5,367 bases of DNA from Clostridia bacterium (lineage in GTDB: Bacteria; Bacillota; Clostridia; Christensenellales; Pumilibacteraceae), in NCBI GenBank assembly GCA_900762945.1, contig CAAFIN010000174.1, positions 1 through 5,367 on the forward strand, given 5' to 3'. Both the position numbers and the translations under genes were made by a program. Of this stretch, positions 1 to 5,367 are shown one piece after another (positions within the stretch are counted from its first letter, which is position 1; the number at the start of each line of letters is the position of its first letter). Under the pieces are notes generated by a model. That model was not told where the DNA came from, did no database searches, and was given only the letters and a program-made list of their open reading frames with translations.

Positions 1-247
1 CGTCGACAGACCCGCTCACGGCATTTTGCAGATGCTTGGCGAGATCGACGAAACGCTAGGATTCACTACGGTGGAAACGAGCAGAAACGCAACCAAAGAG
101 TTTATCGAGGAACTCGAAAAGAAGTACAGAGTAGTTCGCGATTCCGACGCGCATAGGTTAGAGGACGTGAACGAAGAACAAGTTAATTTTCTCGAACTGG
201 ACGAACTCACCCCGGAAAAGGTGATCGAAAAGTTAGGGCAAAGATAA
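1..247 (+). CDS. PHP-domain metal-dependent phosphoesterase-like protein, 3' end only (5' partial)
   Basis: The reading frame is open from base 2 to a TAA at 245-247, so the gene begins outside the window; 81 codons are visible. The fragment starts with VDRPAHGILQMLG, resembling the late PHP-domain segment in which a His just before the Asp-Arg helps bind metal; that His would lie off the window. It then has DSDAH (bases 140-154), the Asp/His pair typical of the final metal-binding motif of PHP phosphoesterases. The last ~30 residues (LDELTPEKVIEKLGQR end) form an acidic helical tail. PHP proteins hydrolyse phosphoesters at a metal centre; the substrate here cannot be read. It ends 27 bp before hydC with no terminator between, so it is probably co-transcribed with the hydrogenase genes. 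An in-frame TTG at base 26 is not the start because homology-like sequence continues upstream of it. The family call is fairly sure; its function in this operon is unknown. Confidence 0.75.
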   Translation, partial: VDRPAHGILQMLGEIDETLGFTTVETSRNATKEFIEELEKKYRVVRDSDAHRLEDVNEEQVNFLELDELTPEKVIEKLGQR

Positions 248-258
248 AATTACCGTAC

Positions 259-264
259 AAGGAG
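259..264 (+). promoter_or_regulatory. Ribosome binding site of hydC
   Basis: AAGGAG lies 10 bases before the ATG at 275. The whole 27-bp gap after the PHP gene holds this site and little else. I see no convincing promoter in it, which supports read-through from upstream. Confidence 0.8.
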
Positions 265-274
265 AGAACAACGT

Positions 275-757
275 ATGAGCAAAGAGATCATCGGCACGCC
301 GGAACAGTCCGCTCAATTCGAACAGGTACTTGAAGAATTGAAAAACGTCCCGGGTCCGGTAATGAAAGCGATGCAACGCGCGCAGGACATTTACGGCTAC
401 CTTCCCATCGAAGTGCAGTCCCGTATCGGACAAGCGTTCGGAGTACCGCTCGAAGAGGTTTACGGAATCGCGACTTTCTACTCGCAGTTCAACCTCAAAC
501 CGAAAGGAAAGTATACCATAGGCATTTGCCTCGGCACGGCGTGCTACGTTAAAGGATCGGGTCAAATCCTCGAAAAGTTCAAAGACAGACTGGGAATTTC
601 TCCCGGCGAAACCACCGCGGATCGCAAGTTCACGCTCGACGCAACCCGTTGCATCGGTTGTTGCGGTCTTGCCCCGGTGCTCACCGTCAACGACGAAGTT
701 TACGGCAATCTTACCGTGGACGACGTAGACAAGATTCTGTCTAAATACAATGACTGA
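275..757 (+). CDS. hydC: HydC: NuoE-like [2Fe-2S] subunit of the bifurcating [FeFe] hydrogenase
   Basis: The 160-residue protein has the usual length and layout of NuoE/HydC. A helical N-terminal bundle (about residues 10-70, including YGYLPIEVQ and GVPLEEVYGIATFYSQF) is followed by a thioredoxin-fold ferredoxin domain (about 78-157). The cluster ligands are C85 and C90 (CLGTAC, C-x4-C) and C126 and C130 (CIGCC, C-x3-C); C129 is an extra cysteine between the last two. This is the N1a-type [2Fe-2S] site. In the HydABC complex HydC docks on HydB next to the flavin and takes part in electron transfer; the complex is cytoplasmic. The start is set by a good AAGGAG and a full-length N-terminus. Its last codons overlap the ATPase gene. 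NuoE of complex I or of a formate dehydrogenase would look similar, but the adjacent HydB and HydA settle the assignment. Confidence 0.93.
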   Translation: MSKEIIGTPEQSAQFEQVLEELKNVPGPVMKAMQRAQDIYGYLPIEVQSRIGQAFGVPLEEVYGIATFYSQFNLKPKGKYTIGICLGTACYVKGSGQILEKFKDRLGISPGETTADRKFTLDATRCIGCCGLAPVLTVNDEVYGNLTVDDVDKILSKYND

Positions 758-1304
758 AATCGCGCTTCATATTCTCGATATAGCGAATAATTCCACTCGT
801 GCGGAAGCAAGCCGCGTTGATATATCCGTCGACGCGGACTCGGCGAAAGACACTTTAACGGTAACCGTAGCCGATGACGGAAAGGGAATGAGCGAGGAAC
901 TTCTCGCCCGAGTGACCGATCCGTTCTCCACCACGCGCACGACGAGAAAAGTGGGCTTGGGTATTCCGCTTTTCAAGCAAGCGGCGGAACTCACCGGCGG
1001 AGGACTGAAGATCCGCAGCGGACTCGGTAAAGGTACGACCGTGACTGCGATGTTCGGACTCAGCCATATCGACCGGGTGCCGCTCGGCGATATGGGATCC
1101 ACGATGACCACGCTTATCGGCGGCGCACCCGATACCGACTTTACGCTTTCGTTTACGGCGGACGGAAAAGAATACCGTTTTTCCACGAAAGAAGTGAAAG
1201 AAATGCTCGGCGACGTTCCGATAGAGTCTACGGAAATATTGAACTATATAGAAGATATGATTGACGAAAACATCGAAAATATTATTGGAGGACAACCTAT
1301 ATGA
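750..1304 (+). CDS. Stand-alone GHKL-fold (HATPase_c) ATP-binding protein of the hydrogenase operon
   Basis: The 184-residue protein has the Bergerat ATP-binding fold. Visible motifs are an N-box-like helix (ILDIANNSTRAEA, residues 8-20), the G1 box DDGKGM (42-47), the TTRTTRKVGLGIPL lid and G2 region (61-74), and a G3-like GKGTTV (93-98). There is no phospho-accepting His helix, sensor domain or membrane segment, so it is not a classical histidine kinase; it more resembles anti-sigma/serine-kinase-type or conformational ATPases. Residues ~110-184 form an extra region (STMTTLIGG, then a DGKEYRFSTKEVKEML stretch) that I cannot assign to a named domain. The ATG at 750 lies inside the end of hydC (8-bp overlap) and has no clear Shine-Dalgarno, which points to translational coupling. 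The start is supported because the conserved N-box follows at once. Such genes recur beside HydABC in Clostridia as I recall. A role in control, assembly or phosphorylation is only inference. Confidence 0.85.
   Translation: MTEIALHILDIANNSTRAEASRVDISVDADSAKDTLTVTVADDGKGMSEELLARVTDPFSTTRTTRKVGLGIPLFKQAAELTGGGLKIRSGLGKGTTVTAMFGLSHIDRVPLGDMGSTMTTLIGGAPDTDFTLSFTADGKEYRFSTKEVKEMLGDVPIESTEILNYIEDMIDENIENIIGGQPI
1287..1291 (+). promoter_or_regulatory. Ribosome binding site of the small ferredoxin-like gene
   Basis: GGAGG lies 9 bases before the ATG at 1301, inside the end of the ATPase coding region. It is a strong site even though the two genes also overlap by ATGA, so this gene can be started independently as well as by coupling. 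Confidence 0.75.
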
Positions 1305-1681
1305 AAACTTTGGAGGAATTACAGGCTATCCGCGATAAAATGAAAGCCAAGATCAATAATCGCGGTATCGCCGGCTCGAACGACTATCGCATAGTAGTGG
1401 GTATGGCTACTTGCGGCATAGCGGCGGGCGCACGCAACACGCTTAACGCAATAACCGAGGAGATTGAAGCGAAACACATCACGAACGCTGTCGTTTCGCA
1501 GACCGGTTGCATCGGCATCTGCAAATACGAGCCTATTGTGGAAGTATTCGCGCCGGGAGCGGAAAAAGTGACTTATGTTCACGTCGACCCCGAACGTGCG
1601 CGTCAGATTATCGCAAGCCATATTATGAACGGTACGCCTATTACCGAATACACCTACAGTTACGCTGTAAAGGAGAACTAA
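1301..1681 (+). CDS. Small thioredoxin-fold (2Fe-2S) ferredoxin-like protein
   Basis: The 126-residue protein opens with a charged helix (LEELQAIRDKMKAKI) followed by a thioredoxin-like ferredoxin fold. The visible cysteines are C38 (ATCGIAAGA), C70 and C74 (TGCIGICKYEP, C-x3-C). In HydC and in the HydB N-terminus the first pair is C-x4-C; here the second position of that pair is G43, so only three of four usual ligands are present. I recall CGIAAGA as typical for this hydrogenase-associated family, so it is probably not a local mutation. The protein may hold a [2Fe-2S] cluster with a non-Cys fourth ligand, or no stable cluster. It is joined to the ATPase gene by a 4-bp ATGA overlap and runs directly into hydB. 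A role as electron shuttle, extra subunit or assembly factor is possible; the sequence does not decide. Confidence 0.85.
   Translation: MKTLEELQAIRDKMKAKINNRGIAGSNDYRIVVGMATCGIAAGARNTLNAITEEIEAKHITNAVVSQTGCIGICKYEPIVEVFAPGAEKVTYVHVDPERARQIIASHIMNGTPITEYTYSYAVKEN
1669..1675 (+). promoter_or_regulatory. Ribosome binding site of hydB
   Basis: AAAGGAG ends 6 bases before the ATG at 1682. It is built from the last Val-Lys-Glu codons of the previous gene, whose TAA (1679-1681) abuts the hydB start with no spacer. Confidence 0.8.
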
Positions 1682-3469
1682 ATGCTGGAAAGAGCGCACA
1701 TACTCGTTTGCGGAGGCACCGGCTGTACCTCCGGAAACAGCAAGAAGATTTTTAACGAATTCGACAGATTATTAAAGGAAAACAAACTCGATAAAGAAGT
1801 TAAACTTATTATGACGGGTTGCTTCGGACTTTGCGCGCGCGGACCTATCGTCGTGGTTTACCCCGACGGAGCGTTCTATCAGCATGTCAAGGTCGCCGAC
1901 GTAGAGGAAATCGTACTCGAACATATCCTCAAGGGAAGAATCGTCGAAAGACTTCTCAATAAAGAAAAGGACGAGGACGGCGCGATCAAGCCGTTCAACG
2001 AAACCGCGTTCTACAAGAGCCAGCACCGTCTGGTACTCCGTAACTGCGGCGTAATCAATCCCGAAAACATCGACGAATACCTCGCTTACGACGGATACCT
2101 CGCGTATCAGAAAGCGGTCACCGAAATGACCCCGCAAGGAGTCATCGACGAGATCAAGAAGAGCGGACTTCGCGGCAGAGGCGGCGGCGGATTCTCCACC
2201 GGCACCAAGTGGCAGTTTGCACACAACTCCGTTTCGGACAAGAAGTACGTCGTATGTAACGCCGACGAGGGTGATCCGGGCGCGTTCATGGACCGTTCCG
2301 TCCTCGAGGGCGATCCGCACTCCGTAATCGAAGCGATGATGATTGCGGGCTACGCTATCGGAGCCGATCAGGGCTATATCTACGTTCGCGCGGAATACCC
2401 GATCGCGGTTCACAGACTTCAGGTCGCTATCGCTCAGGCGCTCGAATACGGTATCCTCGGCGATAACGCTATGGGACTCGGACATAAGTTCAACGTCGAA
2501 CTTCGCTTAGGCGCGGGCGCGTTCGTTTGCGGCGAGGAAACCGCGCTTCTGAACTCAACCGAGGGTAAACGCGGCGAACCTCGTCAGCGTCCGCCGTTCC
2601 CGGCAGTCAAGGGTTTGTTCGGAAAGCCTACGCTTATCAACAACGTCGAAACTTACGCGAACATTACGTCCATTATCTTAAAGGGCGCGGAATGGTTCGC
2701 TTCCATGGGCACGGAGAAGAGCAAGGGTACGAAAGTATTCGCGCTCGGCGGCAAGATTCACAACACCGGTCTTGTCGAAATTCCGATGGGTACTACGCTC
2801 AGAACGATTATCGAAGAAATCGGAGGCGGTATCCCCAACGGCAAGAAGTTCAAAGCGGCTCAGACCGGCGGACCATCCGGAGGCTGTATACCGGCTTCGC
2901 TTATCGATACGCCTATCGACTACGATAACCTTATCGCTATCGGATCGATGATGGGCAGCGGCGGACTTATTGTTATGGACGAGGACAACTGCATGGTCGA
3001 CATCGCGAAGTTCTTCCTCGAATTCACCGTCGACGAGTCCTGCGGCAAATGCACGCCTTGTCGTATCGGTAACAAACGCCTTTACGAAATGCTCGACAAG
3101 GTAACTAAAGGCGAAGCGACCATGGCGGACCTCGACGAAATGGAGAGACTCTGCCATTACATAAAGGAAAACTCGCTGTGCGGCTTGGGTCAGACGGCTC
3201 CGAACCCCGTGCTTTCCACTTTGAGATACTTCAAAGACGAGTATATCGCGCACGTTCGCGACAAGAAGTGCCCCGCGGGCGTTTGTAAAGCGCTCGTATC
3301 GTACTCGATCGATCCCGCGCAGTGCGTAGGGTGCGGACTCTGTAAACGCGGCTGCCCGGTTAACGCGATTTCGGGCGAAATCAGACAGCCCCACGTTATC
3401 GACCCCGCGAAGTGCATCAAGTGCGGCGCTTGTATCGCGGCTTGCCGTAAGAACGCCATCAAGAAGTAG
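1682..3469 (+). CDS. hydB: HydB: NuoF-like FMN/NADH-binding subunit of the bifurcating [FeFe] hydrogenase
   Basis: The 595-residue protein has all domains expected of HydB. Residues 1-90 are a thioredoxin-fold [2Fe-2S] domain with C10, C15, C47 and C51. Residues ~120-330 are the flavin/NADH domain: GRGGGGFSTGTKW (165-177), CNADEGDPGAF (192-202) and GAGAFVCGEETAL (277-289). An SLBB-like domain follows (~345-410). The NuoF-type [4Fe-4S] site is C454, C457, C460 and C500 (ESCGKCTPCR ... NSLCGLG). The C-terminus is a 2x[4Fe-4S] ferredoxin with C548/C551/C554/C558 and C578/C581/C584/C588. Between them H524, C530 and C535 (HVRDKKCPAGVC) may belong to the zinc site I recall from HydABC structures. 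In the known complex NADH is oxidised at the FMN here, and electrons pass to HydA and to external ferredoxin. The length is typical and I see no frameshift. The C-terminal ferredoxin separates it from respiratory NuoF. Confidence 0.96.
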   Translation: MLERAHILVCGGTGCTSGNSKKIFNEFDRLLKENKLDKEVKLIMTGCFGLCARGPIVVVYPDGAFYQHVKVADVEEIVLEHILKGRIVERLLNKEKDEDGAIKPFNETAFYKSQHRLVLRNCGVINPENIDEYLAYDGYLAYQKAVTEMTPQGVIDEIKKSGLRGRGGGGFSTGTKWQFAHNSVSDKKYVVCNADEGDPGAFMDRSVLEGDPHSVIEAMMIAGYAIGADQGYIYVRAEYPIAVHRLQVAIAQALEYGILGDNAMGLGHKFNVELRLGAGAFVCGEETALLNSTEGKRGEPRQRPPFPAVKGLFGKPTLINNVETYANITSIILKGAEWFASMGTEKSKGTKVFALGGKIHNTGLVEIPMGTTLRTIIEEIGGGIPNGKKFKAAQTGGPSGGCIPASLIDTPIDYDNLIAIGSMMGSGGLIVMDEDNCMVDIAKFFLEFTVDESCGKCTPCRIGNKRLYEMLDKVTKGEATMADLDEMERLCHYIKENSLCGLGQTAPNPVLSTLRYFKDEYIAHVRDKKCPAGVCKALVSYSIDPAQCVGCGLCKRGCPVNAISGEIRQPHVIDPAKCIKCGACIAACRKNAIKK

Positions 3470-3475
3470 AGGTGA
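3469..3475 (+). promoter_or_regulatory. Ribosome binding site that fixes the hydA start
   Basis: GAGGTGA is a long match to the anti-Shine-Dalgarno and ends 5 bases before the ATG at 3481. It begins on the last base of the hydB stop codon. The in-frame GTG at 3472-3474 is part of this site, so ATG 3481 and not GTG 3472 is the likely start. Confidence 0.8.
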
Positions 3476-3480
3476 AAACA

Positions 3481-5226
3481 ATGAAACAAGTTACTTTAAA
3501 GATAAACGATATACCGGTTACCGTTCCCGAGGGAACGCGTATTCTCGACGCGGCGCGTCAGGCGGGCTTTACGATTCCCACGCTTTGCTACTATAAAGAC
3601 CTTACCAACGAAGGCAGTTGCCGTGTTTGCGTAGTCGAAGTCAAAGGCGCCAGAAGTCTCGTCGCGAGCTGCTCGGCGGTGGTAGCCGAGGGGATGGAAG
3701 TGTACACCAACACGCCCAAAGTCCTCGAATCCAGAAAAACGACTATCGAACTTATTCTCAGCAACCATGAGAAGAAATGTCTTTCCTGCGTAAGAAGCAC
3801 CAACTGCGAACTGCAGAAACTTTCGCTCGAATACGGTTGCGACGAAAATCGTTTCCACGGCATCAAAACGCCCGTTACGGTAGAAGAGGATAACGCTTAC
3901 CTCGTCCGCGACAATTCGAAGTGCATACTTTGCCGTCGTTGCGTGGCGGTTTGTAAGAAAGTTCAGTCCGTCGGCGTTATCGGTGCTAACTATCGCGGCT
4001 TCAATACCATGATCGGTTGCGCGTTCGATCGTTCGCTCGGCGCTGTCGATTGCGTTGCTTGCGGTCAGTGTATCAACGTTTGCCCGGTGGGCGCGCTTTC
4101 CGAACGCGACGATACCGCTATGGTTATCGACGCGCTCGCGGACAAGAGCAAGACCGTTATCGTCGGCACCGCTCCTTCCGTCAGAGTAGCGCTCGGCGAA
4201 GAATTCGGTTATCCGATCGGCACCGATGTAGAGGGCAAAATGGTAGCGGCGCTCAGAAGAATGGGCTTTAACAAAGTGTTCGACGTCGATATGACTGCCG
4301 ACCTTACTATTATGGAAGAGGGTTACGAGTTCCTCGAGAGATTGCAGGACAAGACCGCCGCGCTCCCGATGATCACAAGCTGCAGCCCCGGTTGGATTCG
4401 CTTTATCGAGTTCAATTACCCCGAGCTTCTGCCGCATCTTTCTACTTGCAAATCGCCGCAGCAAATGTTCGGCGCGGTTATCAAGACTTACTATGCGGAA
4501 AAAATGGGCATCGATCCGAAAGACATCGTGGTCGTTTCGTGCATGCCTTGCACTGCGAAAAAGACCGAAATCTTCCGCGAGAACCAGAATGCAAGCGGTT
4601 ATCCCGATATTGACGTGGTACTCACCACCCGCGAACTCGCTCGCCTTATTAAACACTACGGCATTAACTTCGCCGCGCTCCCGAACGAAGAGTTCGATGC
4701 GCCGCTCGGCATCGGTTCTACCGCGGGACTTTTGTTCGGCGCGACCGGCGGCGTTATGGAAGCCGCGCTCCGTACAGTGTACGAGGTAGTGACCGGCACC
4801 GAACCCGCTTCGATCGATTTCAAAGCGGTACGCGGAACGAAAGGAATCAAGAGAGCTACCGTCGACATGAACGGAACGAAAGTTAAAGTGGGCGTGGCGC
4901 ACACGCTTGCCAACGCTCGCAAGATGCTTGAGGATATCAAGGCGGGTAAGTCTGATTATCAGTTCATCGAGATCATGACTTGCCCGGGCGGTTGCGTAAA
5001 CGGCGGCGGTCAGCCGATCGTTTCGTCCGACGTTATCAACGCGGGCGTGGACGTAAAGGCGCTTCGTGCGGCGGCGATCTACAAAGCCGACAAGAAGAGC
5101 AAACTCAGAAAGAGCCACGAGAACCCCGTCATCAAGACTCTTTACAGCGATTATTTCGTCAAACCTAACAGCCACAAGGCTCACGAAATTCTCCATACGA
5201 CTTACCGTAAACGCGAGAAAATGTAA
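3481..5226 (+). CDS. hydA: HydA: catalytic subunit of the electron-bifurcating [FeFe] hydrogenase
   Basis: The 581-residue protein (from ATG 3481) carries the full HydA architecture. Residues 1-75 are a plant-type [2Fe-2S] domain with C36, C47, C50 and C64. A His-Cys [4Fe-4S] site follows (H96, C100, C103, C109), then a 2x[4Fe-4S] ferredoxin (C148/C151/C154/C158 and C191/C194/C197/C201). The H-cluster domain (~225-535) has L1 TSCSPGW (299-305), L2 MPCTAKKTE (355-363) and L3 EIMTCPGGCVNGGGQP (497-512). The C-terminus (NPVIKTLYSDYF ... HEILHTTY) is the small-subunit-like tail that wraps the catalytic domain. It reduces protons to H2 or oxidises H2 at a di-iron site made by HydE/F/G, which are not in the window. 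There is no signal peptide, so it is cytoplasmic. L1 has Ser302 where the usual motif has a second Cys. There is no extra C-terminal [2Fe-2S] domain as I recall for the Thermotoga HydA. Identity is very sure; bifurcation is inferred from the HydB/HydC neighbours. Confidence 0.97.
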   Translation: MKQVTLKINDIPVTVPEGTRILDAARQAGFTIPTLCYYKDLTNEGSCRVCVVEVKGARSLVASCSAVVAEGMEVYTNTPKVLESRKTTIELILSNHEKKCLSCVRSTNCELQKLSLEYGCDENRFHGIKTPVTVEEDNAYLVRDNSKCILCRRCVAVCKKVQSVGVIGANYRGFNTMIGCAFDRSLGAVDCVACGQCINVCPVGALSERDDTAMVIDALADKSKTVIVGTAPSVRVALGEEFGYPIGTDVEGKMVAALRRMGFNKVFDVDMTADLTIMEEGYEFLERLQDKTAALPMITSCSPGWIRFIEFNYPELLPHLSTCKSPQQMFGAVIKTYYAEKMGIDPKDIVVVSCMPCTAKKTEIFRENQNASGYPDIDVVLTTRELARLIKHYGINFAALPNEEFDAPLGIGSTAGLLFGATGGVMEAALRTVYEVVTGTEPASIDFKAVRGTKGIKRATVDMNGTKVKVGVAHTLANARKMLEDIKAGKSDYQFIEIMTCPGGCVNGGGQPIVSSDVINAGVDVKALRAAAIYKADKKSKLRKSHENPVIKTLYSDYFVKPNSHKAHEILHTTYRKREKM

Positions 5227-5253
5227 TCGCGACAGGGTAGCGAACTAAGAATC

Positions 5254-5321
5254 AAAGCCGACTTTGCGTCGTCACGAAAGAAAAATCGTCTTTCGCGGCT
5301 CGCACGGTCGGCTTTTTCTTT
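5254..5321 (+). terminator. Long bipartite-stem intrinsic terminator of the hyd operon
   Basis: AAAGCCGAC (5254-5262) pairs perfectly over 9 bp with GTCGGCTTT (5307-5315), and the T-rich tract TTTTTCTTT (5313-5321) runs on from the stem. Inside the outer stem TGCG (5265-5268) can pair with CGCA (5301-5304), and CGAAAGA (5275-5281) with TCTTTCG (5289-5295) around a 7-base loop. The result is an interrupted hairpin of about 60 bases. It lies 27 bases after the hydA stop and marks the operon end. Confidence 0.88.
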
Positions 5322-5367
5322 GCGAATTTTCGATAAATATCGACGATAATCCGAATTTTGCGCAAAG
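5322..5367. other. AT-rich intergenic tail after the terminator, possible start of a downstream promoter region
   Basis: These 46 bases hold no gene. CGAATTTT occurs twice (5323-5330 and 5352-5359). CGAT/ATCG (5331-5334 with 5339-5342) could form a tiny hairpin. GATAAT (5345-5350) resembles a -10 box, with only a weak -35-like TTGCGA (5320-5325) at a 19-base spacing. None of these is strong enough to call a promoter. Confidence 0.3.

Noticed and set aside
248..274. An internal promoter in the gap before hydC
   Set aside because: The 27-bp gap contains only a ribosome binding site and no credible -35/-10 pair.
767..1295. Minus-strand frames opposite the ATPase gene
   Set aside because: No motifs; the + strand frame carries the full set of GHKL boxes.
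750..1304. Annotation as a sensor histidine kinase
   Set aside because: There is no phospho-accepting His helix, sensor or membrane segment and no adjacent response regulator; only the ATP-binding fold is present.
1772..3481. Two long minus-strand frames (1772-2485 and 2678-3481) opposite hydB
   Set aside because: Both are shadows of hydB codon structure with no family-like motifs or plausible ribosome binding context.
3496..5196. A 566-codon open frame on the minus strand opposite hydA
   Set aside because: It mirrors the hydA codons, has no recognisable domain, is rich in Arg/His/Asp as reverse-complement shadows are, and hydA is certain on the other strand.
275..5226. Annotation of the cluster as complex I (NuoEFG) or a formate dehydrogenase
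   Set aside because: The large subunit has the L1, L2 and L3 H-cluster motifs of [FeFe] hydrogenase, not a molybdopterin domain, and no membrane subunits follow.
1..5367. CRISPR arrays, insertion sequences, tRNA or rRNA genes
   Set aside because: No repeated spacers, transposase frames, terminal repeats or RNA gene signatures were seen; nearly all bases are in one tightly packed operon.

Overview
This window is a compact, single-strand operon for a trimeric, NAD-linked [FeFe] hydrogenase of the electron-bifurcating HydABC type. The likely host is a strictly anaerobic, fermentative Bacillota (Clostridia-like, perhaps an uncultured gut lineage). That placement is inferred from the gene order, the AAGGAG/GAGGTGA-type ribosome binding sites and roughly balanced base composition; no taxonomic marker gene is present.

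Layout, all on the + strand: (1) the 3' end of a PHP-domain metal-dependent phosphoesterase-like gene, cut by the window edge; (2) hydC, a NuoE-like [2Fe-2S] subunit; (3) a small stand-alone GHKL-fold ATPase, overlapping hydC by 8 bp; (4) a small thioredoxin-fold ferredoxin-like protein, joined to the ATPase gene by an ATGA overlap; (5) hydB, a NuoF-like flavin/NADH subunit with an N-terminal ferredoxin domain and a C-terminal 2x[4Fe-4S] domain, starting on the base after the previous stop; (6) hydA, the H-cluster catalytic subunit, 11 bp after hydB; (7) a strong long-stem intrinsic terminator, then a short AT-rich stretch reaching the window end.

Working model, from knowledge of the family: HydB binds FMN and NAD(H), HydC and the accessory Fe-S domains carry electrons, and HydA makes or oxidises H2. 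Together they couple NADH and reduced ferredoxin to H2 (NADH + 2 Fd(red) + 3 H+ <=> 2 H2 + NAD+ + 2 Fd(ox)). The GHKL ATPase, the three-cysteine ferredoxin-like protein and the PHP protein are recurrent companions of this enzyme in Clostridia as I recall, but I know of no settled function for them. They are the least explained part of the window. The maturation genes hydE, hydF and hydG are not here.

The core system is a known one. The points most worth a second look are the TSCSP (not TSCCP) L1 loop in HydA, the missing fourth cysteine in the small ferredoxin-like protein, and the kinase-less ATPase translationally locked into the operon.
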